Both the position numbers and the translations under genes were made by a program. From Halopseudomonas yangmingensis (GTDB taxonomy: Bacteria; Pseudomonadota; Gammaproteobacteria; Pseudomonadales; Pseudomonadaceae), in assembly GCF_900114825.1 (NCBI RefSeq), contig NZ_FOUI01000004.1, positions 169,263 to 233,262 of the forward strand: 64,000 bases of DNA, given 5' to 3'. Each line of letters begins with the position of its first letter. The first letter of the stretch is position 1. Of this stretch, positions 41,201-49,370 are shown in pieces. The notes beneath the pieces were generated by a model, which worked only from the letters and a program-made list of their open reading frames with translations, did not search any database and was not told the origin of the DNA.

Positions 41201-42084
41201 AAACCTCACGGCATGCCGATATCATCCTGCCGCCCACCGGTCCGCTGGAACACGAGCAATACGACATCGTGTTCAACATGCTGGCGGTACGCAATCTGTC
41301 GCGCTACAGCGACCCGGTATTCGAGGCGCCTGAGGGTACACGCTGTGACTGGGATATCGTCCAGGGTCTGGCCCGGCGCATCGAGGCGTTGAAGAATCCG
41401 GATGCTGCGCCGCCGCGCGCCCTGCCCACCCCCGAGCAGATCCTTGACCATGGCCTGAAAACCGGCCCCTATGGCAAAGGCTTCAGCGAATACAACCAGG
41501 GGGAGCCGATCCGGCATGACGAGCCGCTCAGCGTCGAGGTATTGAAGCGCTACCCGCATGGCCTGGATCTTGGACCGATGCAGCCGTCCTTCCCTGGCTA
41601 TTTGTTCACCCCAGGACAGCGCCTGCGCCTGACACCGCCTGAGCTGGTCGAGGACCTGCAGCGGGCCATGGCTGAATTGCGCAGCGAGCCCGATGCGGGT
41701 CTGATGCTGATCAGTCGGCGTGACCTGCGTACCAACAACTCCTGGATGCACAATAGCCAACGGCTGGTAAAAGGCACGGATCGTTGTGCCCTGCTGATCA
41801 ATCCGGCTGATGCGGCACGTCTTGGACTGGCTACTGGCGCGCCGGCACGCATTCAATCACGTGCCGGCGAGTTGCGCGTCAATCTGCTGGTCACCGAAGA
41901 CATCATGCCCGGGGTGGTCTGCCTGCCGCACGGCTGGGGGCATGATCGCGAGGGTGTCAGTCTGCGGGTGGCTCAGAGCAACCCGGGTATCAGCATCAAT
42001 GACATCACCGATGACAAGGTGGTCGATCCGCTGTCCGGCAATGCCGTATTCAACGGCATTCCGGTGCAGCTGCTGCCAGCCTGA
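38278..42084 (+). CDS. Ferredoxin / FAD-NADPH reductase / molybdopterin oxidoreductase fusion
   Basis: Single unbroken frame of 1268 residues with three modules. Residues 1-~75 are a 7Fe ferredoxin of the FdxA type: Cys9, Cys17 and Cys50 fit a 3Fe-4S cluster, Cys21, Cys40, Cys43 and Cys46 a 4Fe-4S cluster. Residues ~100-545 are an adrenodoxin-reductase-like ferredoxin-NADP reductase (FAD loop GSGPSG at 106-111, NADP loop GIGNVALD near 245). Residues ~558-1268 are a bis-MGD molybdenum oxidoreductase with its own 4Fe-4S site (Cys564, 567, 571, 599) and a C-terminal dinucleotide-binding domain (~1130-1265). Asp691 aligns with the Mo-ligand position. There is no Tat or Sec signal, so it is cytoplasmic. 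NADPH-linked electron flow within one chain is inferred. The substrate is unknown. It is divergent from an AraC regulator; its stop codon abuts the stop of the convergent deaminase. Confidence 0.92.
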   Translation: MAYVVTQACIGNKHTSCVDVCPVEAFREAPEMLFIDPKVCIECNACVAACPEGAIYPQSMVPAEQLSFIELNAEGAKTHPVIRESIKASADVSPLAQLPARFAIVGSGPSGFYAAEALMKKLPAAQIDMFERLPTPFGLVRYGVAPDHPRIKSVSAGFERIAESPQFRFFGNIEIGRDISSAELREHYHGVIYATGGSQSRPLDLPGADSGNIFGSSNFVGWYNGHPDQVGLAPALDGKTAVIIGIGNVALDIARLLVLPQDQLKRTDIADHALQALAGSGIEEVRLLARRGPVQAAFTPKELEQLMAIPGLQLLVDPADLQLDEISARQLEQPEFAEARHNLSLLREIAARPQAEGKRIRFMFYTSPSRFTAVDGRVSAVQAQRTELVRNAAGQLEARAAADSLEIPAALVVHAIGYQGSAIDGLPFDQRRGVIGNAGGRVEADDQQHDYVAGWIKRGASGVIGSNRQCASESVQRLLEDFGSSLPNLAGDGIDTLLAERQLEIVSLADWRLLDQHEQARGRIEGRTRRKLVKVDEMLAVIRQARAREEAQALLPVKTHHRACTLCEAMCGVVIETRGEQILSISGDVNDPHSEGHICPKGYALQDLHNDPDRLRTPLEKVNGEWLPIDWDSALDKVAARLVDIQQRHGNDAVAGYWGNPSSHNLGLMMASGALRKALETRNISSAASLDQMPHQLVSYLMFGHSQLFTIPDIDRTGYMLMLGANPAASNGSLMTAGDILKRLERIRQRGGKVVLVDPRRTESARYVDQHLFIRPGTDAFFLLGLIRHVLDRGLVKPGRLRELADNWEALAPLFEGVSLEQVSARCGIAVADIQRIAEDFAAAECAVCYGRMGISTQSYGALNHWLMLVLNILTGNLDSPGGMMFTTPAFNKAQSRPMGSFNTYQSRVRGLPEFDRYFPAVIMAEEMLTPGEGQVRGFVCVAGNPVLSTPNGRQMDAALEQLEFMVSIDFYLNETSRHADIILPPTGPLEHEQYDIVFNMLAVRNLSRYSDPVFEAPEGTRCDWDIVQGLARRIEALKNPDAAPPRALPTPEQILDHGLKTGPYGKGFSEYNQGEPIRHDEPLSVEVLKRYPHGLDLGPMQPSFPGYLFTPGQRLRLTPPELVEDLQRAMAELRSEPDAGLMLISRRDLRTNNSWMHNSQRLVKGTDRCALLINPADAARLGLATGAPARIQSRAGELRVNLLVTEDIMPGVVCLPHGWGHDREGVSLRVAQSNPGISINDITDDKVVDPLSGNAVFNGIPVQLLPA

Positions 42085-42654
42085 TCAACCGGACGGGGCG
42101 GCGTAGATGACGCCGCCCTGCTCCCGGTAATCCAGCAACAATTGCCTCGCCGGCTCACGCAGCAGGTCGGTGCGAATACTGATGCCGCGACTGTGCAGGC
42201 CCGCCTGCCAGTCCGGCGGCTTGCAGCCCTCGTCAAAGCCAATCGCTTCGGCATCCTCCCCGCGTGCCGCACACACCAGCCGACGTATGCCGGCAAAGGG
42301 AATGGCGCCGAGACACATGGCACAGGGCTCGCAGCTGCTGACCAGAGTACAGGCGCCAATCGCACCCAACTGGTGCTCAGCAATACGCCGCTGGGCCAGC
42401 AGCAGGGCGAGCATTTCCGCATGCCAGAGTGAACTGTGCAGCTGTACCACGCGGTTGGCGGCAATGCTCAGCAGCCGGCCCTGCGGATCCAGCACTGCTG
42501 CGGCAAAGGGGCCGCCACCATCGGCGACATTGCGTTGAACAATTTGCAGCAGCAGTTGCATGGCCGCTTCTTCATTGGCTACTTCAGGTGGCTGGTGATT
42601 GATTTGTGCTAGCCATGCCGGTAATTCCACTGAAATCTGCAATTCGGATGTCAT
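42085..42654 (-). CDS. Nucleoside/nucleobase deaminase (CDA superfamily)
   Basis: Zinc deaminase of 189 residues. The zinc and proton-relay motifs are His78-Ala-Glu80 (LWHAEM) and PC111-A-M-C114 (SCEPCAMC). It resembles guanine deaminases and TadA-like enzymes, but the C-terminal part (KPPDWQAGLHSRGISI) is unlike TadA, so a free base or nucleoside substrate is more likely. AGAGG precedes the ATG at 42654. It is convergent with the fusion oxidoreductase with no base between the two stop codons. Substrate unknown. Confidence 0.87.
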   Translation of the reverse strand: MTSELQISVELPAWLAQINHQPPEVANEEAAMQLLLQIVQRNVADGGGPFAAAVLDPQGRLLSIAANRVVQLHSSLWHAEMLALLLAQRRIAEHQLGAIGACTLVSSCEPCAMCLGAIPFAGIRRLVCAARGEDAEAIGFDEGCKPPDWQAGLHSRGISIRTDLLREPARQLLLDYREQGGVIYAAPSG

Positions 42655-42853
42655 TGTTTTGCCTCTTTGATCCCGTTTAATAGCCTCATGCTGCCGGTTT
42701 AATACCAATTCATCCAGTGGTTGAAGCGTATTGATTCGCACTCAGCGGTGGCGTTAGAAAATAACTGGGTGGGGTATTTTGCAAGGTAAGGATCCTTGTA
42801 CTAGACTCATCGCGATCCTTATGAGTACGCCAAAATCAAGGAAGGCCAAAGCA

Positions 42854-43600
42854 ATGACCGGTAAACCTTTGCTGGCTCGCGAGATGCACGAGCCTCATTG
42901 CACTGATTGTCGGCTGGCCGATCTGTGCCTGCCGATGGGGCTGACAAATGCCGAAATTGAACGGCTTGATGGTTTTATAAAACGTGGCAAATCCCTGGCC
43001 AAGGGTGAGGTTTTATTCAGGCAGGGGCAGCCTGGAACCTCCTTGTATGCGGTTCGCAGTGGTGCACTCAAAACATTCAGTCTCTCCGAAGCCGGTGTTG
43101 AACAAGTCACCGGCTTTCATTTGCCCAGTGAAATTGTCGGTCTTGCGGTTGATTCGGATGAGCGACTACCTGTATCTGCGGTTGCTCTGGAAACGACCTT
43201 TCTGTGTGAAATTCCTCTGGACATGCTCGACAACCTGAGCAATGACATGGCGCACCTTCGCAAGCGTATGCTGCGCCTGATGAGTCGCGAGATTCGTGAC
43301 AACCAGCAGATGTTGCTGGTGTTATCCAAGAAAAATGCTGAACAACGACTTGCAACCCTGCTGGTCAACCTTTCTGCACGCCATCAGGCGCGAGGCTATT
43401 CAGCGACTGCCTTTCGTTTGGTGATGTCACGTCATGAAATCGGTAATTTTCTCGGGCTGGCGCTGGAAACCGTTTCACGTGTTTTGAACCGGTTTCAACA
43501 GCACGGATTGATTCAGATAGATAACAAAGATGTCCGAATTTTGCGCGCGGAAGAAATCTATGCGCTGGCTGACGGCCTGACAGATCACTCCAGCGACTGA
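42854..43600 (+). CDS. FNR/ANR-type oxygen-sensing regulator
   Basis: Crp/Fnr-family regulator of 248 residues with the FNR iron-sulphur ligands: an N-terminal Cys cluster (HCTDCRLADLC) plus a downstream Cys in FLCEIP. So it should bind a 4Fe-4S cluster and dimerise without oxygen. The recognition helix (ALETVSRVLNRFQ) has the E-SR pattern that reads TTGAT half-sites. It is similar to but clearly diverged from P. aeruginosa ANR, so it may be the ANR orthologue or a dedicated paralogue. The start at 42854 has AAGGAAGG upstream; earlier Met codons do not. The octaheme cytochrome gene starts 56 bases after its stop, suggesting co-transcription. Confidence 0.9.
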   Translation: MTGKPLLAREMHEPHCTDCRLADLCLPMGLTNAEIERLDGFIKRGKSLAKGEVLFRQGQPGTSLYAVRSGALKTFSLSEAGVEQVTGFHLPSEIVGLAVDSDERLPVSAVALETTFLCEIPLDMLDNLSNDMAHLRKRMLRLMSREIRDNQQMLLVLSKKNAEQRLATLLVNLSARHQARGYSATAFRLVMSRHEIGNFLGLALETVSRVLNRFQQHGLIQIDNKDVRILRAEEIYALADGLTDHSSD

Positions 43601-43656
43601 TAGCTGCTCCGGGTATCTGCTGCCTGTTGGTTCTGCCTTCGTATTGGGGAGGTTGC

Positions 43657-45234
43657 ATGACAGTTTGTCGCTTTATCATGCTGTTCTGTCTGGGCCTTTC
43701 CTGTGTCTTGCCTGCGTGGGCTGGCACTGCCGATCACAGCCAGTTTGACGTTCTGCAAGGGCCTTTTGCCACGGGTGAAGAAGTTACCCGTGCTTGCCTG
43801 AGTTGCCATACTGAAGCGTCCAGACAGGTGATGGCGACCCGTCATTGGAGCTGGGAGTACGAGAATGCCGATACCGGGCAAAAGCTCGGCAAGAAGACCA
43901 TGCTCAACGGCTTCTGTATCGGCAACAAGTCCAATGAAGCCTTCTGCCAGTCTTGTCATGTCGGTTATGGCTGGAAGGATGACAGCTTCGATTTTACCGC
44001 TGAGGAAAAAGTCGACTGCCTTGCCTGTCACAACACCGGCGACTACGCGAAGATCGGCGGTCTGGCCGGGCATCCGGCCTACCAGCGCATGGAAATGCCC
44101 AAGGGGTCTGGCAAATTTATTGAGCCGGTAGATCTGGTGGCGGTGGCCCAAGCCATTGGCGAAACCAGTCGACGCACGTGCGGCAGCTGCCACTTTTATG
44201 GAGGCGGCGGGGACGGCGTAAAACACGGCGATCTGGATTCTTCCCTGGTGACACCCGACCGGCAGCTAGATGTACATATGTCCCCGGATGGCGGTAATTT
44301 CCGGTGCTCGACCTGTCACCAGTCAGATGATCACAATATTGCCGGTAGTCGCATCAGCATGACGGCTGCTGATCCGCACGGCGCCCTGATACGCGGCCAG
44401 CCAAGTGATCGCAATCCGGCCACTTGCCAGTCCTGTCACGGAGACCGTCCTCATCAGGATGGCCTGCTGCATGCCAATCGGCTCAATGACCATGCAACTA
44501 CGCTTGCCTGCCAGACTTGCCATATTCCGACCTTTGCCCGCGGCGGAGTGCCGACCAAGATGGGTTGGGACTGGTCGACTGCAGGGCAACTGGATGAGAA
44601 CAGCAAGCCCTTTCAGCACCGTGACAGCGATGGTCATGTGATCTACGACAGCAAGAAAGGCGACTTTGTGCTGGGCGAGCGTGTGGTGCCGGAGTATCTC
44701 TGGTTTGACGGTTCAGTTACCTACACTCAGCCGGATACGGTTATCGATCCCTCCGCCCCGGTAGCGATCAACAGTTTTCATGGCGCACCCGGCGACCCGG
44801 GTTCGCGTATTTGGCCAGTCAAGCTGTTCCAGGGCAAACAACCCTACGACAAGATCCACAAAACCCTGCTTGTGCCACATACAGCAATTCCTGACGATAC
44901 TGCCTTCTGGTACAACTTCGACTGGGACAAGGCGCTGGCAGTCGGCACCGAAGCGGCTGGCCAGCCATTCAGTGGTGAGTATGGTTTCATCGAAACCACT
45001 ATGTTGTGGCCGATTACGCATATGGTTGCACCGGCGGATCAGGCACTGGACTGTGCCAGTTGCCATAGCGATCAGGGGCGTCTGGCGGCTGTTGAAGGGC
45101 TGTGGATGCCAGGGCGCGACCGCAATGCCCTGCTCGACCGGGCAGGCTTTGGTCTTGCCGCACTGATGCTGTTGGGGGTGGCCGGGCATGCCGGCTTGCG
45201 GATCGGACTTGGCTTGCGCCGCAGGAGACACTGA
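43657..45234 (+). CDS. Octaheme c-type cytochrome, tetrathionate-reductase family
   Basis: Exported multiheme cytochrome of 525 residues. A signal peptide covers residues 1-22 (ends LPAWA). Exactly eight CxxCH motifs begin at Cys47, 97, 121, 175, 217, 257, 285 and 466, the spacing of the Shewanella octaheme tetrathionate reductase (OTR) family. One membrane helix (about 497-515) anchors the C-terminus. OTR proteins reduce tetrathionate, nitrite and hydroxylamine in vitro; the physiological substrate is unsettled. GGGGAGG precedes the ATG. It lies between an FNR-type regulator and a cytochrome b, which would supply electrons from quinol. Confidence 0.92.
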   Translation: MTVCRFIMLFCLGLSCVLPAWAGTADHSQFDVLQGPFATGEEVTRACLSCHTEASRQVMATRHWSWEYENADTGQKLGKKTMLNGFCIGNKSNEAFCQSCHVGYGWKDDSFDFTAEEKVDCLACHNTGDYAKIGGLAGHPAYQRMEMPKGSGKFIEPVDLVAVAQAIGETSRRTCGSCHFYGGGGDGVKHGDLDSSLVTPDRQLDVHMSPDGGNFRCSTCHQSDDHNIAGSRISMTAADPHGALIRGQPSDRNPATCQSCHGDRPHQDGLLHANRLNDHATTLACQTCHIPTFARGGVPTKMGWDWSTAGQLDENSKPFQHRDSDGHVIYDSKKGDFVLGERVVPEYLWFDGSVTYTQPDTVIDPSAPVAINSFHGAPGDPGSRIWPVKLFQGKQPYDKIHKTLLVPHTAIPDDTAFWYNFDWDKALAVGTEAAGQPFSGEYGFIETTMLWPITHMVAPADQALDCASCHSDQGRLAAVEGLWMPGRDRNALLDRAGFGLAALMLLGVAGHAGLRIGLGLRRRRH

Positions 45235-45235
45235 A

Positions 45236-45829
45236 ATGGGCGAACGACTCTATTTGTTTACCCGCTTTGAGCGCTTCTGGCACTGGTGCCAGGCGGCCTT
45301 GATACTACTGCTGCTGTTCACCGGTTTTGCCATCCATGGCAGCCATCAGTTGATCGGATTCCGGCGCGCCGTGGAAATTCACGAGGTGGCGGCCTGGATG
45401 CTGATTGTGCTGTGGGTGTTTGCGATTTTCTGGCACTTCACCACTGGTCAGTGGAAGCATTACATCCCTACCCTGCATAACATCAGCCGGATGGCCCGCT
45501 ACTACGCCATTGGAATCTTTCAGGGTGCACCGCATCCTTACAAGGTGACTCCTGAGCGAAAGCACAACCCCTTGCAGAGAATCGCCTACCTGTCAGTAAA
45601 ACTGCTGATCAACCCTCTGCTGTGGCTGAGTGGCCTTACCTATTTGTTCTGGGGGCGGCTGCAGGCCTTTGACCTGCCCGTAACCCTGCAGCAGGTAGCA
45701 ACACTGCATACGCTAGGTGCGTTTTTGATGCTGGTTTTTCTGATTGTACATGTCTATCTGGCCACCACCGGCCATACCCCGCTGGCACATGTTCGGGCGA
45801 TGATAACCGGCTGGGAAGAGCGTCACTGA
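45236..45829 (+). CDS. Membrane cytochrome b (b561/hydrogenase-type electron donor)
   Basis: Inner-membrane protein of 197 residues with four hydrophobic helices and conserved His (FWHWCQ; EIHEVAAW; LHTLGAF; VHVYLAT) for two b hemes, as in prokaryotic b561 and Ni/Fe-hydrogenase cytochrome b. It begins one base after the octaheme cytochrome stop, with GGAGA inside that gene, so the two form an operon. The likely job is quinol oxidation and electron transfer to the octaheme protein. A convergent HlyD gene ends 3 bases after it. Confidence 0.9.
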   Translation: MGERLYLFTRFERFWHWCQAALILLLLFTGFAIHGSHQLIGFRRAVEIHEVAAWMLIVLWVFAIFWHFTTGQWKHYIPTLHNISRMARYYAIGIFQGAPHPYKVTPERKHNPLQRIAYLSVKLLINPLLWLSGLTYLFWGRLQAFDLPVTLQQVATLHTLGAFLMLVFLIVHVYLATTGHTPLAHVRAMITGWEERH

Positions 45830-45832
45830 GTA

Positions 45833-47002
45833 TCAGCGGTCGCGAATACGCATATCCGGCCGCAGATGTTGGCCTGGGTGGCGTACCACGCGCTCTCCGG
45901 CTTCCAGTCCCTGCATAATAGCGCTCTGTAACTCGGAATGAAGCCCGGGAACTACCTGTCTCAGCTGCGCGCGACCCTGCTTTTCTACATAGAGGTACCA
46001 GTCTTCGCCAAGACGGAACAATGAGCTGGCAGGGACTTGCAGTAGCTCAGGATGCTCTTCAAGAATAAAGAGCACGTCGACCCGATAACCGTCACCAAGG
46101 CCCAGCCAGTCACTGTGTGCTGATTGCAGTTGCAGTACTACCCAGACCCGTTGCTCTTCTACTCCCAGTGCCGACAACTTGGTAAACCCCGTCGGTTCGA
46201 CGCGGCTAATGCTTGCGCGTAATGGCTCTCCACCCCAGCGTAGCAGTTCAGCACGCATTCCCGGGCGCAGGCGGACTGCATCTGCCGACAGCACATCGAC
46301 CTCGATTTCCAGGCTTTGCAGATCGCCAATCACCAGGATCGGCTCTCCAGACTGAACCGGACCAGAACTCTGGCGCAGACGTTGCAATATGGTGCCATTC
46401 AGTGGCGCAGGGATACGTATTGGTGTGTCCAGCGCTGCACCACCTTGGACACTGAGTTGCAGTAGGGCAATGTCACGTTCGTGGCGTGCCGCCTGGGTGG
46501 CAAAGCGGCTCGACTGTGCCGTCGCATCCGCATGTCTCCAGGCAGTGTGCAACTGATCCAGTCGTTCGGCGGCAAGATGGCCTGCGGCATGTAGCTGCTC
46601 GCCGCGTTGCAGTTCCCGTTGGCTGAGCTCCAGTTGTGCCTGGCTTGCCTCTTGCTGCTGCTGATACTGTTGCAGGGTGGCTTCCGTGCGTTCAAGCAAT
46701 GCCTGCGCTTGCGCCAGAGTGCGGGCATCCAGTGCGGCTGCTGGCAGTGGCAACAACCGAAATAGTTCATCGCCAGCAACCACTGCATCACCAGGCTCCA
46801 GTTCAACCCGCTCAAGCTGGCCGGCCAAGGGGGCCGTTATAATATGCCGATTGGCCACCCGGGTACGTCCCTCCTCCTCCAGCAACAAGCGCATGGGTGC
46901 CAGCGCCGCAGGAACCAGCTCAACCTCGAGTGTGGCAGGACGCAGGCTCAGCCAGGTGCTCAGTACCAGTACCAGAAGTGCAATCAGCAGCAGAACTTTC
47001 AT
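45833..47002 (-). CDS. HlyD-family periplasmic adaptor of an ABC exporter
   Basis: Membrane-fusion protein of 389 residues with one N-terminal membrane helix (4-20), a lipoyl half-motif (HIITAPLAGQLERVELEPGD), a coiled-coil hairpin (~95-200, Gln/Glu rich) and beta-barrel and membrane-proximal domains. It is the last gene of a three-gene unit with an FtsX-type permease and an ATPase, with spacings of 3 and 4 bases. The set resembles DevBCA/MacAB-like exporters. Substrate unknown. Confidence 0.9.
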   Translation of the reverse strand: MKVLLLIALLVLVLSTWLSLRPATLEVELVPAALAPMRLLLEEEGRTRVANRHIITAPLAGQLERVELEPGDAVVAGDELFRLLPLPAAALDARTLAQAQALLERTEATLQQYQQQQEASQAQLELSQRELQRGEQLHAAGHLAAERLDQLHTAWRHADATAQSSRFATQAARHERDIALLQLSVQGGAALDTPIRIPAPLNGTILQRLRQSSGPVQSGEPILVIGDLQSLEIEVDVLSADAVRLRPGMRAELLRWGGEPLRASISRVEPTGFTKLSALGVEEQRVWVVLQLQSAHSDWLGLGDGYRVDVLFILEEHPELLQVPASSLFRLGEDWYLYVEKQGRAQLRQVVPGLHSELQSAIMQGLEAGERVVRHPGQHLRPDMRIRDR

Positions 47003-47005
47003 CCG

Positions 47006-49366
47006 TTACTCCGCAGCCTTGAGGGCGGACACCATGTCCAGTCGCGACAGTCGGCGCAGTAGCATCCAGGACGACAGTAGCGTTGCCAGCAATACTACCA
47101 GAGCCGCCTGGGCAAAAGTGGCAGGCTGCAGTACCAGGGGAATACGGTACAGATCGGTCTGCATGGCCTGCGACAGCAGCCAGCAGAGTGCTGTGCCCAA
47201 GGCAAAACCCGGCAGCAGTGCCAACAGTGTCAGCAGCGTTTGTTCACCGATCAACAGGCTGGCTACTTCAAATTGTGTAAAACCCATTACGCGGAGGCTG
47301 GCCAGTTCCCTGCCGCGTTCGGCAAAGGCAATACGCGCATTGTTATAAACCACTGCAAAGGCAATGGAGCCAGCAAGAAACAGGCTGAACAGGGTAAATA
47401 CCAAAAGGCTTTCGTCCATCAGTTGATTAAAGGCAGCAATGCTGCGTTCGCGAAGGGTTACCGAAAGTACGCCGGGCATTTCTTCGAAGGTGCGTGCCAA
47501 GGTCAGGTGCCGTTGCGGGTCTGCAGCGACCAGTACCTGATTCAGGCTGTCACCCTCGCCGAGCATGCGTGTCAGCGCCCCACGCTGAATGTAGGCGCCG
47601 ACCCCGACATATTCATCCACCACTGCAGCAAGGGGGATACGCAACACGGGTCTGCGCCCTTCCTGTACCTGAACCTCAAGCATGTCGCCGGGTTTGACCT
47701 CCAGACTGGTGGCCAGGTGATCGGTCAGCAGTAGACCCTGTGGCGGCAAGACCACCCGCTCAAGATTGGCATTGCGCAGTTGCAGCAACTGCGATTCAGG
47801 GTCAATTCCAAGCAGACTGCCGCGCTGGTCGAGATGTCCGTGACGAAGGATTACCGGGACTGCACGCAGCCCTTCAACATGCCGGACACCTGGTTGGGCG
47901 CGTAACGTGGAGAGTGCCGAACGCGCCAGCGGATCGGTCAGGTTCAGCGTCATATCCTGTTGTTGCACCAGTCGGAACTGCACGTCGAGCATATGGTTGA
48001 TGGCGTTCTGCTGGAACCCGGTGAGCATCATCAGGGCCGTTGCCAGGGCAATTGCGAGTATCGAAAGGCTGCTTTTTACCGGTTGGCGCTGCAGGTTGCG
48101 CAGCAGTATTCGTGTTGGTCCGCTTAGCCAGTCCAGTCGCAACCACTCAATCAGTCCGGGTCGATAATGTGCTGGTGCCGGCGGCCTCATCGCTTCGGCC
48201 GGCTGCAGCCGCAAAGCAGACCGAAGCGCCCCCAGTGTACCCAGTAGTGCAGCAGCAATGGCAATCAGGCAGGCGCTCAGGGCAACCTCCGGGCGCAGCC
48301 GGAATTCCAGCCAGGGAAATCGGAAATAGCTCTGATAGAGCTCCGCCAGGGCTGTTGCCAACCAGGCGCCGGCCAACAGGCCAAGCAGGCTGCCGGGCAC
48401 TACGATCAGCAGAGTCAACTGCAGGTAGTGCCAGCCGACCTGGTGATTGTGATACCCGAACGCCTTGAGTACGGCAATTTGTTCTCGCTGGGTCTGAATC
48501 AGCCTTGCGCAGACCATGTTCAGCAGGAAGGCCGCCACACCCAGAAAAATCAGTGGCAGTACGGTGGCCATGGTTGCCAGCTGCTTCAGTTCCTCCTCAA
48601 GGTACCGGTGCGACAGTTGATCATGACGGGTGTAGGCACCGGTGCTACCCCATGGCTCCAGCAGCGGATCAAGCCGGGCAATCAGTGTGTCGACGTCAGC
48701 CTCCGCCGTGAGCTGCAAGCTCAGGCTGTTGAACGCGCCCTGCATGCCCCAGGCGTACTGCAATACATTCTGATTGATCCATAGCAGCGCATAACGGGAA
48801 AAGTCCGGGAACAGGTCGCCGGGCCGAATCTGGTAAATGTACTCCGGAGACAGTGCGATGCCACTGATGACAAAGCGGCGCAAGCGTCCATTGATAATCA
48901 ACTCAATGTGTTCGCCAGTCTGCAGGGCATGGGCCTCTGCAAACGCCTCGCTGACCAGTAGCTGATCATTGCGGGAGGGGTCCGGGAGTGTGCCGCTACG
49001 CAGATACAGGCGATTAAGTTGCGGCTGTCGACCATCCGGTATTGATAACGCCAGACCGGTGATCGGGTCACTGAATCCAGGCAGGCGCAAGGTGACTGGG
49101 GCACGGGTGCGGGCCTCTATTTGCGCCACCCCGGGCAGAGCCTGGATTCGCGGCAGCAGGCTCAGCGGCGCGCGCTTTAGATCAACAAAAAGATCAGCAA
49201 AATGCTGCTCACGATAGACGGCTTCACGGGTGGCTCGTAGCGAGTCCAGTGTGGCATGGGCCATGGCGTACATGGCTACCCCGGTGCCGATCAGCAACGC
49301 AATTGCAGCCGCCTGACCACGCAGGCCCAGGAACATGCGCAGCAATTTTAGTTGCAGGGCGGTCAT
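47006..49366 (-). CDS. ABC transporter permease (two FtsX domains)
   Basis: Inner-membrane permease of 786 residues. The first helix is at ~18-38, then a large periplasmic domain, three helices at ~255-390, a second periplasmic domain and a C-terminal FtsX set (VFTLFSLFLAGSIAFAVVYNNARI; LLTLLALLPGFALGTAL). Doubling of FtsX makes this a one-chain permease, as in LolCE-like or DevC-type systems of larger size. The start at 49366 follows the ATPase by 4 bases. No outer-membrane channel gene is adjacent. Confidence 0.9.
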   Translation of the reverse strand: MTALQLKLLRMFLGLRGQAAAIALLIGTGVAMYAMAHATLDSLRATREAVYREQHFADLFVDLKRAPLSLLPRIQALPGVAQIEARTRAPVTLRLPGFSDPITGLALSIPDGRQPQLNRLYLRSGTLPDPSRNDQLLVSEAFAEAHALQTGEHIELIINGRLRRFVISGIALSPEYIYQIRPGDLFPDFSRYALLWINQNVLQYAWGMQGAFNSLSLQLTAEADVDTLIARLDPLLEPWGSTGAYTRHDQLSHRYLEEELKQLATMATVLPLIFLGVAAFLLNMVCARLIQTQREQIAVLKAFGYHNHQVGWHYLQLTLLIVVPGSLLGLLAGAWLATALAELYQSYFRFPWLEFRLRPEVALSACLIAIAAALLGTLGALRSALRLQPAEAMRPPAPAHYRPGLIEWLRLDWLSGPTRILLRNLQRQPVKSSLSILAIALATALMMLTGFQQNAINHMLDVQFRLVQQQDMTLNLTDPLARSALSTLRAQPGVRHVEGLRAVPVILRHGHLDQRGSLLGIDPESQLLQLRNANLERVVLPPQGLLLTDHLATSLEVKPGDMLEVQVQEGRRPVLRIPLAAVVDEYVGVGAYIQRGALTRMLGEGDSLNQVLVAADPQRHLTLARTFEEMPGVLSVTLRERSIAAFNQLMDESLLVFTLFSLFLAGSIAFAVVYNNARIAFAERGRELASLRVMGFTQFEVASLLIGEQTLLTLLALLPGFALGTALCWLLSQAMQTDLYRIPLVLQPATFAQAALVVLLATLLSSWMLLRRLSRLDMVSALKAAE

Positions 49367-49370
49367 TGTT

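Noticed and set aside
42667..42680. Possible ANR box (TTAAA-CGGG-ATCAA on the minus strand) near the deaminase start
   Set aside because: Eight of ten bases match, but it lies about 12 bases before the deaminase ATG, too close for activation, and far from the regulator's own start.
42788..42797. Palindrome AAGGATCCTT before the FNR-type gene
   Set aside because: Ten bases only; expected by chance and not near a clear promoter.
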